Below are positions 20,168 to 32,742 of a stretch of DNA of 64,000 nucleotides, one piece after another. The translations under genes and the position numbers were made by a program. Every line of letters begins with the position of its first letter. The first letter of the stretch is position 1. The notes under the pieces were generated by a model, which saw only the letters and a program-made list of their open reading frames with translations, did not search any database and was not told the origin of the DNA. Source of the stretch: Lotus japonicus (Eukaryota; Streptophyta; Magnoliopsida; Fabales; Fabaceae); contig NC_080046.1 in the NCBI RefSeq assembly GCF_012489685.1, positions 33,939,176 through 34,003,175 of the forward strand, read 5' to 3'.

Positions 20168-23041
20168 GGCACCAGGGGGATAATGGAAGCTAACCATGAA
20201 GAGATCAACTGGAACTCTTTCCGGGACGCATTCTTGGAGAAATACTTTCCAACAAGTGCTCGGGACGAGCGGGAGTCACAGTTTCTGACCCTCCGTCAGG
20301 GAGGTATGTCTGTACCGGAATTTGCTTCGAAGCTGGAATCCTTGGCGAAGCATTTCCAATTCTTTCATGACCACGTGAACGAGCGCTACATGTGCAAGCG
20401 TTTCGTTAATGGACTGAGGCCGGATATTGAGGACTCAGTGAGGCCACTGGGAATCATGCGATTCCAATCATTGGTGGAGAAAGCCACTGAAGTGGAGCTG
20501 ATGAAGAACCGGAGGTTGAACCGGGCTGGAACTGGAGGGCCGATGAGGTCGGGCTCCCAGAATAATCAGAACAGGGGAAGGTTTCAGAACAGGAGGCCGT
20601 ATCAGCGTCCTGCTGGTAGAGGGTTTGCCTCGGGATCTTACAGGCCGATGATGGGTGCTGCTGGTGGTTCTGGAGGTCAGACTCAGGACAGGAAACTGAC
20701 TTGCTACAAGTGTGGGAGGCCGGGGCACTATGCTCGTGATTGTCCCGACACGAGACCCCAATGCTTCAATTGTCAAAAACCGGGGCATACTGCTGCACAG
20801 TGCAGGCTACCAAAGGCGGAACCAACCGTCAACACTGCTAGAGGAAAGCGTCCTGCTGCGAAGGCGAGAGTCTACACCATGGATGGTGAAGATGCTGAGG
20901 GAGTCGATGGACTGATTAGAGGCGACTGCGAGATTGACGGTAATCTTCTATCCGTACTTTTTGATTCCGGTGCAACGCATTCTTTTATCTCTAGAGAGTG
21001 TGCGATCAGATTAAGACTTCATATTACTGCTTTGAGCTTCGATCTGATAGTTGCTACTCCTGCCAAGACTCTACTTGCTAATTCAGCATGCATGTATTGT
21101 CCGATAACATACAACAATAGGATCTACCATGCTAACCTAGTATGCCTAACTCTTAAGAACCTAGATGTTATCCTAGGAATGGATTGGTTGTCCCGCTATC
21201 ATTGTCTTTTGGACTGCAACCGAAAGAGAGTGGTATTTCCTGATTCGGATCTTTCCGAGTATCTATCTGCCAATCACATCAGCGTCTCTTTGAACGAGGG
21301 ATCTCAGGAGTATTCTGTTTTGCTAAGCTTGGAGAGCAAAGGGAACCCGGAAGTTGGCAGTATTCCAGTGGTGAGAGACTTCACAGATGTTTTTCCTGGC
21401 GATGTACCTGGTTTGCCGCCTGTACGCGACATTGAGTTTGCTATAGACATCGTACCGGGAACAGGGCCGATTTCGATTGCACCATATCGTATGGCACCTG
21501 CGGAGCTAGTGGAACTGAAGTCCCAACTCGAAGATCTTCTGTCGAAGGGATTCATACGACCAAGCGTTTCACCTTGGGGAGCGCCAGTCTTATTGGTGAA
21601 GAAAAAGGACGGGAAGTCGAGATTATGTGTCGACTACCGACAACTGAACAAAGTAACCGTCAAGAATAGGTATCCGTTACCTAGGATTGATGATTTGATG
21701 GATCAACTGCGAGGAGCTACAATATTCTCGAAGATCGACCTGAAGTCGGGTTATCATCAAATCAGGGTCAAGACCGAGGATATCCAGAAGACGGCATTCA
21801 GAACCCGTTATGGACACTATGAGTACTTAGTGAGGCCATTTGGGGTGACAAATGCACCAGCAATATTCATGGCTTACATGAATATGACTTTCCATACATT
21901 TTTGGATCGATTCGTCGTGGTGTTTATCGATGATATTCTGATCTATTCAAAGAATGCTGAAGACCATGAGGAGCACTTGCGACAAGTTTTACAAGTGCTG
22001 AGGGAGAAGGAGTTGTATGCCAATCCTTCTAAGTGCGAATTTTGGCTCAAAGAGGTAAAATTCTTAGGCCATGTGATCTCCAAGGAGGGGATAACTGTGG
22101 ATCCAGCAAAGGTAGAGACCGTATTGTCGTGGGAACGGCCGAAGACAGTGACGGAGATCAGAAGTTTTGTCGGTTTGGCGGGATACTATCGTCGTTTCAT
22201 CGAGAACTTCGCGAAGATAGTTGGACCTTTGACTCAACTGACGAGGAAGGACCAACCTTTTGCATGGACTGAAGCGTGCGAAACTAGTTTTCAGACGATG
22301 AAGGAACGGTTGACGACGTCACCTGTACTCGTCTTACCGCAACCGGAGGAACCTTATGAGGTATACTGTGATGCTTCGCATCAAGGTTTGGGATGTGTGC
22401 TGATGCAACATCGGAAGGTGGTTGCTTATGCTTCAAGACAACTGAAGGTGCATGAGAAGAATTATCCGACTCATGACTTGGAACTAGCTGCAATCGTATT
22501 TGCGCTGAAGATTTGGAGACATCACTTATATGGATGCAATTTCACCATATTCAGTGATCATAAGAGTTTGAAGTACTTGTTTGAGCAGAAGGAGCTGAAC
22601 ATGAGGCAGCGCCGGTGGATGGAATTTCTCAAAGATTACGAGTTCACTCTGCAATATCATCCGGGAAAGGCGAATGTTGTTGCTGATGCCTTGAGCAGGA
22701 AGATGCACATCTCGTCGATGATGGTGAAGGAGCTGCAGCTGTTAGAGCAATTTCGAGATTTGAGCTTGGATGTGAAATTATCCGAGGGAGAACTGAAGTT
22801 CGGGATGATCAGAATTACCAATGGGTTGATGGAAGAAATCCGAGACCAACAGTTACAAGATGAGTTTCTGCTCGGGAAAAGAAATTTGGTAAGTCAAGGT
22901 AAGGACCCAGAATTCAAGGTAGGAAGTGACAATATCCTACGGTGCAAGGATAGGGTTTGTGTGCCTAACAACCCTGACTTGAGAAGATTGATTATGGATG
23001 AAGGTCACAAGAACAAGTTAAGTATTCACCCTGGAATGAAG
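20168..23041 (+). pseudogene. Tekay-like gag-pol, N-terminal part up to integrase zinc domain
   Basis: An open frame of about 955 residues until the insertion. Counting from Met 20183: capsid part 1-150, CCHC knuckles [14 protein letters not shown] and [14 protein letters not shown] (~174-210), protease DSGATHSF (~260), RT ending in the catalytic FIDDILIYS (~580), RNase H starting [10 protein letters not shown] (~727) to VVADALSRK, then the first integrase zinc residues near [10 protein letters not shown] (~940). The catalytic residues seen are in place. It is broken at the left by Sirevirus C and at the right by Sirevirus B, so no complete polyprotein can be made. Before those insertions it was a gag-pol fusion typical of chromoviruses. 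Confidence 0.92.
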
Positions 23042-24248
23042 TGTAAGATCAAGTTTTGATCTAGTAGTACAACTCTATGTTTTGATGATTACAAGTTAAC
23101 CTTTTGATATGAACAATTGTGGTACTCTAACGTGTTTTTCTGAGTGTGCTATTTACAGGCTCTGACCTAAACTCAATCTCACACAAATCAGAAGCACTGT
23201 GTATAAAGAGCAACCCAAGCAACGCTTTCGCATTCACCATGTTCAGTATGAACAGTGGAAAAGCTTCAGAAGTTCTGAAGTTATACAAACTCTGATGTGG
23301 ACTCAGTCACTAGAAGCTCTGAAGATCCAGAAAGTCTGATAACCAAGAAACACTGAAGGCTCAGATATTCTGATGGTGTAGAAGACTCTGAAGATCCAGA
23401 AGCTGAATAGAGGAAACTCTGATGTCCAGAAGCAAGATACTCTGAAGACCATGTTCTTCCCTCTGAGTTCAGAATCAGAAGAAACAATGGTCAGAGGATC
23501 TGGGCTTTCCCTCTGACTCTGATCAACCGGCTTCACAAGTTCCAATATGAAGCATTCCCCTGATCAGAAGTCTCCTAGGTTTAAAGGTCAAGTCGCTATC
23601 CAAGTACAAAAGCAACTGTACCTTCCTGACGACCTACCTAACAGTCTCAGACACAGCAGAAGCTGGATTTTCCAGAACTGCCCTCCAACGGTAGCATTTC
23701 CCATGCAACGCTCAACCCTAATCCTTGGAGTATATAAAGAGGCTGAAGACTGAAAGAAGCGGCTAGAAGCATTCACATACGCGCAAGACAAACTAAAATT
23801 CTTCTAAGCTTTCTTTCATCTGAAATTCATTGAGTTTACTATTAGCTTTTTAGAAGCAAATCTCTTGTAAACAATTCTTTGATAAACAGTTTGTTTAGTT
23901 CCTTTAGGAGATCAAGGTTGATCGGATCCTAGAGAAGACTAAGAGAGTGAATCTTAGTGTGAGCTAAGTCAGTGTAATTGTTAGTCACTTGTAGGTTTCA
24001 AGTGCAGTTGTAACTCTTACCTGATTAGTGGATTGCCTTCATTCTAAGAAGGAAGAAATCACCTTAACGGGTGGACTGGAGTAGCTTGAGTGATTTATCA
24101 AGTGAACCAGGATAAAATCCTTGTGTGCTTTTCTATCTCTTATCTTTAGCACTTAAGTTCTCGAAAGATTTGTCAAAATCTTTAAGGTGGAAGTTTTATA
24201 CTGAAAACGTTATTCAAATCCCCCTTTCTACCGTTTTTCATACCTTCA
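23042..24248 (+). repeat. 5' LTR of Sirevirus B
   Basis: TGTAAGATCAAG to CATACCTTCA, with TATATAAA at 23731-23738. It differs from the 3' LTR at three bases I can see (near 23169, 23412 and 24219). Confidence 0.95.
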
Positions 24249-24250
24249 AT

Positions 24251-24262
24251 TGGTATCAGAGC
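24251..24262 (+). promoter_or_regulatory. Primer binding site of Sirevirus B
   Basis: TGGTATCAGAGC, two bases after the LTR, matching initiator Met tRNA. Confidence 0.92.
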
Positions 24263-24320
24263 GCAAGTTCTGATTACCACACCTAACAGTGTTCAGTGAT
24301 CCGGGCCGGTGTGAAAAACA

Positions 24321-25514
24321 ATGGCTGCCACCACCAGTGAAACTCAAAGAGATGGTTACAATGCAAAGCCTCCTATGTTCGACGGTCAAAGGTTCGAATA
24401 TTGGAAAGATAGACTGGAAAGTTTCTTTCTGGGTTTCGATGCAGATCTCTGGGATATTATTGTGGATGGCTACGAGCGTCCAGTTGATGCAGATGGCAAG
24501 AAGATCCCAAGGTCAGAGATGACTGCAGATCAAAAGAAGCTGTACTCACAACATCACAAAGCAAGAGCAATTCTTCTAAGTGCTATTTCCTATGAAGAGT
24601 ACCAGAAGATTACAGATCGTGAGTTTGCAAAAGGCATTTTCGAATCTCTGAAGATGTCTCATGAAGGAAACAAGAAAGTCAAAGAATCAAAGGCATTGTC
24701 TTTGATCCAAAAGTATGAATCCTTCATCATGGAGCCAAATGAGTCCATTGAAGAAATGTTCTCCAGATTTCAGTTGCTTGTAGCTGGCATACGACCTCTC
24801 AACAAGAGCTACACAACAAAAGATCATGTCATAAGGGTCATCAGGTGTCTTCCTGAAAGTTGGATGCCTTTGGTGACTTCAATAGAGCTCACGAGAGACG
24901 TTGAGAATATGAGTTTAGAAGAACTCATCAGCATTTTGAAATGCCATGAGCTGAAGCGCTCAGAGATGCAAGATCTAAGGAAAAAGTCCATAGCCTTGAA
25001 ATCTAAATCTGAAAAGGCTAAGGTTGAGAAGTCAAAAGCTCTTCAAGCTGAAGAAGAGGAATCTGAAGAAGCATCAGAAGATTCTGATGAAGATGAGCTG
25101 ACTCTGATCTCCAAGAGACTCAATCGCATCTGGAAGCACAGGCAGAGCAAATACAAAGGCTCTGGAAAGGCAAGAGGAAAGTCTGAATCCTCAGGTCAGA
25201 AGAAGTCCTCACTCAAGGAAGTCACATGCTTTGAGTGCAAAGAATCAGGGCACTACAAAAGTGACTGTCCAAAATTGAAGAAGGACAAGAAGCCAAAGAA
25301 GCACTTCAAGACAAAGAAGAGTCTGATGGTGACATTTGATGAATCAGAGTCAGAGGATGTTGACCCTGATGGTGAAGTCCAAGGACTCATGGCTATTGTC
25401 AAAGACAAGGAAGCAGAGTCAAAGGGAGCTGTTGACTCTGACTCAGAATCAGAAGGAAATCCTAACTCAGACGATGAAAATGAGGTATTCGCTTCTTTCT
25501 CACCTCTGAACTGA
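24321..25514 (+). CDS. Sirevirus B gag (397 aa)
   Basis: ATG 24321 lies about 60 bases after the PBS. The start MAATTSETQRDGYNAK and the segment FDGQRFEYWKDRLESFFLG are typical of Sirevirus/copia gag of the UBN2/gag-polypeptide type. One zinc knuckle, CFECKESGHYKSDC, sits at ~residue 308. Behind it come a basic stretch (KKDKKPKKHFKTKK) and an acidic Ser/Asp/Glu tail. The protein coats element RNA in the virus-like particle. The frame closes at 25512; a one-base loss near 25505 puts the natural continuation (SELKHALSDIMDK) in another frame, so the present stop is probably a decay product. Confidence 0.88.
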   Translation: MAATTSETQRDGYNAKPPMFDGQRFEYWKDRLESFFLGFDADLWDIIVDGYERPVDADGKKIPRSEMTADQKKLYSQHHKARAILLSAISYEEYQKITDREFAKGIFESLKMSHEGNKKVKESKALSLIQKYESFIMEPNESIEEMFSRFQLLVAGIRPLNKSYTTKDHVIRVIRCLPESWMPLVTSIELTRDVENMSLEELISILKCHELKRSEMQDLRKKSIALKSKSEKAKVEKSKALQAEEEESEEASEDSDEDELTLISKRLNRIWKHRQSKYKGSGKARGKSESSGQKKSSLKEVTCFECKESGHYKSDCPKLKKDKKPKKHFKTKKSLMVTFDESESEDVDPDGEVQGLMAIVKDKEAESKGAVDSDSESEGNPNSDDENEVFASFSPLN

Positions 25515-26230
25515 AACATGCATTGTCTGATATTATGGATAAGTATAACTCCTTATTGTCTAAGCATAAGAAGCTTAAAAAGAACTTATCTGCTGTTTCC
25601 AAGACTCCTTCTGAACATGAGAAAATTATTTCTGATTTGAAAAATGATAATCATGCCTTGATCAATTCTAACTCTGTGCTTAAGAACCAGATTGCTAAGT
25701 TAGAAGAAATTGTTGCCTGTGATGCCTCTGATTGTAGAAATGAATCTAAGTATGAAAAGTCTTTTCAAAGATTCCTAGCTAAAAGCGTGGATAGAAGCTT
25801 AATGGCTTCAATGATCTATGGCGTAAGCAGAAATGGAATGCATGGCATTGGCTATTCTAAACCAATTAGAAATGAGCCCTCTGTGTCTAAAGCTAAATCC
25901 TTGTATGAATGCTTTGTTCCCTCTGGTACCATATTGCCTGATCCTGTACCTGCTAAAGTTGCTAAAAACCCTCTTAAAAAGGGATCCTTCTCTATGACTA
26001 AATATCATGCAAATATTTCTTTAAAATATCATGTTGAGACACCCAAGGTGATCAGAACCTCTGGGGTAACTAACAAAAGAGGACCCAGAAAGTGGGTACC
26101 TAAGGACAAGATTATCTATGTTGCAGATATCCTTGATAGCTCCACTGAAACACCAATCATGGTATCTGGACAGTGGATGCTCGCGTCACATGACGGGAGA
26201 AAGGCGTATGTTCCGAGAGCTGAAACTTAA
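25505..26230 (+). pseudogene. Sirevirus B gag-pol linker, out of frame
   Basis: Open in a different frame from gag and pol. It is Lys/Asn/Ser-rich and coiled-coil-like at first (NSLLSKHKKLKKNLSAVS), then ends in [15 protein letters not shown], the usual lead-in to copia protease. No catalytic motif. It overlaps the start of the pol frame by about 110 bases. The polyprotein therefore needs one frame change near 25505 and another near 26118-26160. Whether the second is decay or natural frameshifting cannot be told from one copy. Confidence 0.7.
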
Positions 26231-29222
26231 GCCTGGAGGCGAAGTTGGCTTTGGAGGAAATGAAAAGGGTAAAATTGTTGGTACTGGTACTATTTGTGTA
26301 GATAGTAGTCCATGCATTGATAATGTGTTATTGGTAGACGGCTTAACACATAACTTATTGTCTATAAGTCAATTAGCTGACAAGGGTTATGATGTTATAT
26401 TCAATCAAAAGTCCTGCCGGGCTGTAAGTCAAATCAATGGCTCTGTTCTGTTTAACAGCAAGAGGAAGAACAACATTTATAAGATCAGATTATCTAAGTT
26501 GGAGGCTCAGAATGTGAAGTGTCTTCTGTCTGTTAATGAAGAGCAGTGGGTATGGCATAGACGGTTAGGGCATGCCAGTATGAGAAAGATTTCTCAACTG
26601 AGCAAGCTAAATCTTGTCAGGGGCTTACCCAATCAAAAGTTCGCTTCAGACGCTCTTTGTGAAGCATGTCAGAAAGGCAAATTCACAAAAGTCCCTTTCA
26701 AGGCAAAGAATGTTGTCTCAACCTCAAGGCCGTTGGAACTTCTGCATATCGACCTTTTTGGACCAGTGAAAACTGAGTCTATAGGTGGCAAGAGATATGG
26801 CATGGTTATCGTTGATGACTATAGCCGCTGGACATGGGTAAAGTTTCTAACCCGCAAGGATGAGTCTCATGCTGTGTTCTCTACCTTTATTGCTCAAGTG
26901 CAAAACGAGAAGGCTTATAGGATTGTGCGTGTCAGAAGTGACCATGGTGGAGAGTTTGAGAATGACAAGTTTGAGAGTCTGTTTGATTCGTATGGAATTG
27001 CACATGATTTCTCTTGTCCCAGAACTCCTCAACAAAATGGTGTTGTTGAGAGGAAGAACAGAACTCTTCAGGAGATGGCTAGAACCATGCTCCAAGAAAC
27101 TGGCATGGCTAAGCACTTTTGGGCAGAGGCAGTAAATACAGCATGTTACATTCAGAACAGAATCTCTGTGAGACAAATTCTGAATAAGACTCCTTATGAA
27201 TTGTGGAAGAACATAAAACCCAACATTTCTTATTTTCATCCTTTTGGCTGTGTTTGTTATGTTCTCAATACTAAGGATAGATTGCATAAATTTGATGCTA
27301 AGTCTTCTAAGTGTCTATTACTCGGTTACTCTGAGAGATCTAAAGGTTTTAGATTTTATAATACTGATGCTAAGACTATTGAAGAATCTATTCATGTTAG
27401 ATTTGATGATAAGCTTGACTCTGACCAGTCAAAGCTAGTTGAAAAGTTTGCAGATTTAAGCATTAATGTTTCTGACAAAGGCAAAGCTCCAGAGGAAGAT
27501 GAGCCAGAGGAAGATGAACCAGAGGAAGAAGCTGGTCCCTCTAACTCACAAACTCTGAAGAAGAGCAGAATCACTGCAGCTCACCCTAAGGAATTGATTC
27601 TGGGCAACAAAGACGAACCAGTCAGAACCAGATCTGCCTTCAGACCCTCTGAAGAGACCTTGCTCAGTCTGAAAGGATTGGTGTCCTTAATTGAACCCAA
27701 GTCCATAGATGAAGCTCTTCAGGACAAGGATTGGATTCTGGCCATGGAAGAAGAATTGAATCAATTCTCCAAGAACGATGTTTGGAGCTTAGTGAAGAAG
27801 CCTGAGAGTGTCCATGTTATTGGAACGAAATGGGTATTCAGAAACAAGCTGAATGAGAAAGGAGATGTAGTCAGAAACAAGGCAAGGCTAGTTGCTCAAG
27901 GCTACAGCCAGCAGGAAGGAATAGACTACACTGAAACATTTGCTCCAGTAGCAAGACTGGAGGCAATCAGACTGTTGATCTCTTTCTCAGGGAATCACAA
28001 CATAGTTCTACATCAGATGGACGTGAAGAGTGCCTTCCTAAATGGTTATATTTCAGAGGAAGTCTATGTTCATCAACCCCCAGGTTTTGAAGATGAGAAG
28101 AAACCAGACCATGTGTTCAAATTGAAGAAATCACTCTACGGTCTGAAGCAAGCTCCCAGAGCATGGTATGAGAGACTTAGCTCATTCCTTCTGGAGAATG
28201 AGTTTGTAAGGGGTAAAGTAGATACAACTCTTTTTTGCAAGACTTATAAAGATGATATCTTAATTGTGCAAATTTATGTTGATGATATTATATTTGGTTC
28301 TGCTAATCAATCTCTATGCAAAGAATTTTCTGAGATGATGCAGGCTGAATTTGAGATGAGTATGATGGGAGAATTAAAGTACTTTCTAGGAATACAAGTT
28401 GATCAAACACCAGAAGGAACATATATCCATCAGAGCAAGTACACTAAAGAACTTCTGAAGAAGTTCAATATGCTGGAATCTACAGTGGCCAAGACTCCAA
28501 TGCATCCTACATGCATTCTGGAGAAAGAAGATAAAAGTGGTAAAGTATGTCAGAAGCTCTATCGTGGCATGATAGGTTCACTTCTATACTTAACTGCATC
28601 TAGGCCAGACATACTATTTAGTGTTCATTTATGTGCTCGTTTCCAATCAGATCCAAGGGAAACCCACTTAACTGCTGTTAAGAGGATCCTAAGGTATCTG
28701 AAAGGCACCACTAACCTTGGCTTGATGTATAAGAAAACATCAGATTATAAGCTTTCAGGTTACTGTGATGCTGATTATGCTGGAGATAGAACAGAGAGAA
28801 AAAGTACTTCTGGAAATTGTCAAATTCTGGGAAGCAATCTAGTCTCATGGGCAAGCAAGAGGCAATCAACCATTGCACTATCAACTGCAGAGGCAGAATA
28901 TATCTCAGCAGCAATATGCAGCACTCAGATGCTCTGGATGAAACATCAGCTGGAGGATTATCAGATCCTTGAGAGCAATATCCCAATCTATTGTGATAAC
29001 ACTGCTGCAATCTCATTGAGTAAGAATCCTATCTTGCATTCAAGGGCAAAGCACATTGAGGTAAAGTATCACTTTATTAGAGATTATGTACAGAAGGGCG
29101 TACTTCTTCTGAAGTTTGTTGATACTGACCATCAATGGGCAGATATCTTTACAAAGCCCTTAGCAGAGGATAGATTTAATTTTATTCTGAAAAATCTAAA
29201 CATGGACTTTTGTCCAGAGTGA
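26118..29222 (+). CDS. Sirevirus B pol: protease, integrase, RT, RNase H (1,034 aa)
   Basis: Domains in order: protease core [13 protein letters not shown] (~15-28); integrase zinc region ([12 protein letters not shown] to CEACQKGKF, ~140-200); integrase core with [17 protein letters not shown] and the [13 protein letters not shown] helix (~210-330); acidic linker with [13 protein letters not shown] (~455); RT starting [12 protein letters not shown], then [22 protein letters not shown] and the catalytic YVDDIIFGS (~560-730); RNase [18 protein letters not shown] to [10 protein letters not shown] (~880-1020). All blocks are uninterrupted. The ATG at 26118 is only the first in this frame; real translation probably enters from gag. 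The product copies and integrates the element. It ends 290 bases before the leader of the env-position ORF. Confidence 0.92.
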   Translation: MLQISLIAPLKHQSWYLDSGCSRHMTGERRMFRELKLKPGGEVGFGGNEKGKIVGTGTICVDSSPCIDNVLLVDGLTHNLLSISQLADKGYDVIFNQKSCRAVSQINGSVLFNSKRKNNIYKIRLSKLEAQNVKCLLSVNEEQWVWHRRLGHASMRKISQLSKLNLVRGLPNQKFASDALCEACQKGKFTKVPFKAKNVVSTSRPLELLHIDLFGPVKTESIGGKRYGMVIVDDYSRWTWVKFLTRKDESHAVFSTFIAQVQNEKAYRIVRVRSDHGGEFENDKFESLFDSYGIAHDFSCPRTPQQNGVVERKNRTLQEMARTMLQETGMAKHFWAEAVNTACYIQNRISVRQILNKTPYELWKNIKPNISYFHPFGCVCYVLNTKDRLHKFDAKSSKCLLLGYSERSKGFRFYNTDAKTIEESIHVRFDDKLDSDQSKLVEKFADLSINVSDKGKAPEEDEPEEDEPEEEAGPSNSQTLKKSRITAAHPKELILGNKDEPVRTRSAFRPSEETLLSLKGLVSLIEPKSIDEALQDKDWILAMEEELNQFSKNDVWSLVKKPESVHVIGTKWVFRNKLNEKGDVVRNKARLVAQGYSQQEGIDYTETFAPVARLEAIRLLISFSGNHNIVLHQMDVKSAFLNGYISEEVYVHQPPGFEDEKKPDHVFKLKKSLYGLKQAPRAWYERLSSFLLENEFVRGKVDTTLFCKTYKDDILIVQIYVDDIIFGSANQSLCKEFSEMMQAEFEMSMMGELKYFLGIQVDQTPEGTYIHQSKYTKELLKKFNMLESTVAKTPMHPTCILEKEDKSGKVCQKLYRGMIGSLLYLTASRPDILFSVHLCARFQSDPRETHLTAVKRILRYLKGTTNLGLMYKKTSDYKLSGYCDADYAGDRTERKSTSGNCQILGSNLVSWASKRQSTIALSTAEAEYISAAICSTQMLWMKHQLEDYQILESNIPIYCDNTAAISLSKNPILHSRAKHIEVKYHFIRDYVQKGVLLLKFVDTDHQWADIFTKPLAEDRFNFILKNLNMDFCPE

Positions 29223-29665
29223 TGATGGATCAGAACCTCTGACTATGATACTTCTTGATCAGAAGATGTCTAGTCAAGAAGGTAACTCAATCAGAGTGTG
29301 TGTACCCACTGGTACTGACTCTGAAGCTGAGACAGCAACACGTGTGTCAGTATTTCTGATGCATAGTTCCTTGTGCCCGTGTGACAGTCTGTTATGATTG
29401 CGTGTAGATGTGCTTCTCTCCTGTGTGTGATTTGTGTATTTACTGTTACTATCTATCTTTAATTTTCAACCGTTGATCTTAAAGTGCTTTTTGAATCAAC
29501 AACGGTTATTTGTTAAAACCCACTATACACACACGATCTCTTTCACTTCCGGTTTTTACTCTCTCTCTCTCTGCTTTTCGAAACCGCTTATCCTCGATTT
29601 CTCTCTCGATCTCTCTTTATCCTTCAACCTTCATCTTCTACCTTAAACCTTCAACCGCTTCAAAA
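29223..29665 (+). other. Spacer and leader between pol and env-position ORF (element B)
   Basis: About 440 bases without a supported gene. It starts with TCTGA-rich sequence and ends in a long pyrimidine-rich leader (CTCTCTCTCTCTGC) before ATG 29666. The corresponding region of A is 12756-13221. It could carry a splice acceptor or internal promoter, but nothing decisive is visible. Confidence 0.6.
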
Positions 29666-32541
29666 ATGGTGAGTCAAACCAGAAGAACTACTGCAGATGC
29701 AACCCAGTTCCCTCACATGGTAGTTGGTCTAGCAACGGGTCAAAGGGGCCCTGAGAATCCGACACCAGATCAAGGTCAAGCTCAAGAGCAGATTCTTCCA
29801 ATTGCAGAACGGGGCTGTGCCGTTCACTGCGTATTTGCTCCTGAGGAACTTCAAGTCCTGGCAGAATGGAGATTCGACCTCGACAACCTGGCTGCAAATG
29901 GGTATGATCTTCGTCCTGAAGTCCAAGTTCAAGGTTGGGGAAATTACTTCAACAGACTTCGAGGACCGGTGTATGATAAACTGATCAAGGAATTCTGGAA
30001 GCACGCCGACTGCGATGATACTCAGGTGGTATCTCACTTTCTCGGAAGAAAGATCATCATCACAGAGAAGTCCTTCGTGAACTTGCTGGGTGCAGACACT
30101 GCTTTTGGGTATCGTTTCCAACTCACGGAATCGAAGCTGAAACCCAGCACCAAGGATACAATCAACCAGGCCCTGTACACCACTTACAAATCGGGCAAGA
30201 CGAATTACAAGGTGATGGACCTTCATCCTAAGCTCAGAATCTGGCACAAGATCCTACTCCACTGCATAAACCAGAGACCAAAGGGCAGTTCTCCAGACTA
30301 CATCAACTTCAACCAGAAGGTGATGTTGTTCTTCATCCAAGACCAGAAGAAGATCTGCCTTCCCTACTTCCTGTTCTCCTACTTGAAGGAATGTATCCGG
30401 AAGTCTCGTACCACTGCCTCCATCAAGTCAGCGATCAAGTATATTCCCTTCGGGAGACTCTTGTCTGATCTCTTCATTGAGAGTGGCCTCGTTCAAGATC
30501 TGATAAATGCTGGATGCACAGAGGATCTGACCACCATTGTCAGTGATGTCTTCACGGCAAACTCTCTAAAGAAGATGGGCCTAATCAAGAAGAAGATTGC
30601 TCCTGCCCATGAAGACACATCTTCTGAGATCAGAAGCAGAAGGATGCCTCTGAATGACTACCCTCTGTGGACGCAGGCAGACAATCCTGACGCCATTAGG
30701 TGCTATGTTGAAGACCTAAGGGCTCAAGGATTCGAAATTGATCTCGACGACTTCTTCAGCAGACTGCCGCCAGCTCCAGAGTTTCCTTCTCCTCCCAAGA
30801 AGAAAGTTCAGAGGAAGATGGTCCTAGAAGAATCCTCTGAGGAATCAGATGTCCCTCTGATCAAAAAGAAGAAGGCTGGTCAATCCAAGAGGAAGCAAGA
30901 TGAAACCAGCAAGCCTGATGATGATGATGATGGTGATAATGAGGATGGTCCTCCTAAGAAGAAGAAGAAGCAGGTCAGAATCGTGGTGAAGCCTACTCGG
31001 GTGGGACCAGTTGCTGACGTGGTCAGAAGGACTGAACCTCCTGCCAGAGTGACACGATCATCAGCACATTCAAGTAAGTCTGCGATTTGAACTTATTTGA
31101 TGCACTCCCCATATCTGCCATGCTCAAACACTCTTCAAATCCCCTCATTCCTATTCCTGAATCCCAACCAGCTGCACAAACCACCTCTCCACCACATTCC
31201 CCAAGGTCTTCGTTCTTTCAACCTTCCCCTACTGAAGCACCTCTCTGGAATCTGCTCCAGAACCAACCCTCTAGGTCAGAAGAACCAACCTCTCCCATTA
31301 CCATTCCATACAACCCATTAACTTCTGAACCCATCATTCATGAACAACCAGAGCCTACCCAAACAGAACCTGGACCCAGAACCTCTGATCACTCTGTCCC
31401 AAGAGCATCAGAACGTCTGGCTCCCAGAACTACTGATACAGACTCTTCCACAGCCTATACACCTGTATCCTTCCCAACCAATGTTGCTGACTCTTCTCCC
31501 TCCAATAACTCTGAATCCATTAGAAAATTCATGGAGGTCAGAAAAGAAAAGGTGTCTACCTTAGAAGAGTATTATCTCACTTGTCCAAGCCCTAGGAGAT
31601 ATCCTGGCCCTAGACCTGAACGTCTAGTTGACCCAGATGAACCTATCTTGGCCAATCCTTTACATGAGGCAGACCCTTTGGCTCAACAAGCTCACCCTGC
31701 CCCTGACCAACAAGAGCCTATTCAACCAGAACCTGAACCAGAACAATCTGTGTCTAACCAATCCTCGGTTAGATCACCTCATCCTCTGGTTGAAACTTCA
31801 GAACCTCACCTTGGAACCTCTGAACCCAATGCTCAAATGTTTAACATTGGTTCTCCACAAGGTGCCTCTGAAGCCCACAGCAGCAATCACCCAGCCTCTC
31901 CTGAAACCAACCTCTCCATAATTCCTTATACTCCCCTCCGACCCACATCTCTCTCTGAGTGCATCAATATTTTCTATCATGAAGCCTCCTTGAGGCTACG
32001 CAATGTGCACGGTCAGACTGACCTAAGTGAGAATGCTGAACGTGTGGCTGATGAGTGGAACACTCTGGGCACTTGGCTAGTGGCTCAAGTTCCAATTATG
32101 ATGCAACTCCTGCATGCAGAGGGAAGTCAGAGGATTGAGGCTGCAAAGCAAAGGTTTGCTCGAAGGGTGGCTCTTCATGAACAAGAACAGAGAAATAAGC
32201 TTCTTGAAGCTATTGAAGAAGCCAAGAGAAAGAAAGCTCAAGCAGAAGAAGCTGCACGTCAAGCAGCTGCTCAAGCTGAACAAGCCAGACTAGAGGCAGA
32301 CAGACTTGAAGCTGAGGCTGAAGCCCTTAGATGCCAAGCACTTGCACCAGTAGTGTTTACTCCTGCTGCTTCTGCTTCCATTCCAGATCCTCAAGCTGCT
32401 CAGAATGTTCCTTCCGGTTCTACTCAGTCAAGCTCATCCAGACTCGACATCATGGAACAACGTCTTGACATTCATGAATCCATGCTGATTGAAATGAAGC
32501 ACATGATGATGGAACTTCTGCGTCGAACTGATAAACCCTAG
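29666..32541 (+). pseudogene. Env-position ORF of Sirevirus B, frameshifted
   Basis: Homologue of the 949-aa ORF of element A. It is open from ATG 29666 to a stop at 31090 and again from about 31087 to 32541 in another frame. At ~31084 a 16-base segment that A has is missing (just after SSAHSSK), which shifts the frame. Otherwise it has the same layout: conserved globular part, Lys-rich NLS-like PPKKKKKQVRIVV, Pro/Ser-rich middle, C-terminal Ala/Glu coiled coil and the same LIEMKHMMMELLRRTDKP end. Both halves remain open despite the shift, so the break is recent. Confidence 0.85.
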
Positions 32542-32693
32542 TTTTAGGATCTCTTCGTTTTTTTCCTTTTCTTTAACGTTGTTTTATTTTTGTTAAACTC
32601 CGTTTCTTTTTATTTATTTATTCTACTTTGTTCGTTTGTGATTATCTATGCATATCTATATATATTTGTGTCACATATGTTTGCAAAAATCTT

Positions 32694-32699
32694 TTTATT
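32694..32699 (-). terminator. AATAAA signal behind the antisense ORF (element B)
   Basis: Minus-strand AATAAA 44 bases after the antisense stop codon, as in element A. Confidence 0.5.
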
Positions 32700-32742
32700 C
32701 ATAATATCTTTATGTTTACATCATACATTCTTTCCCTAAAGT

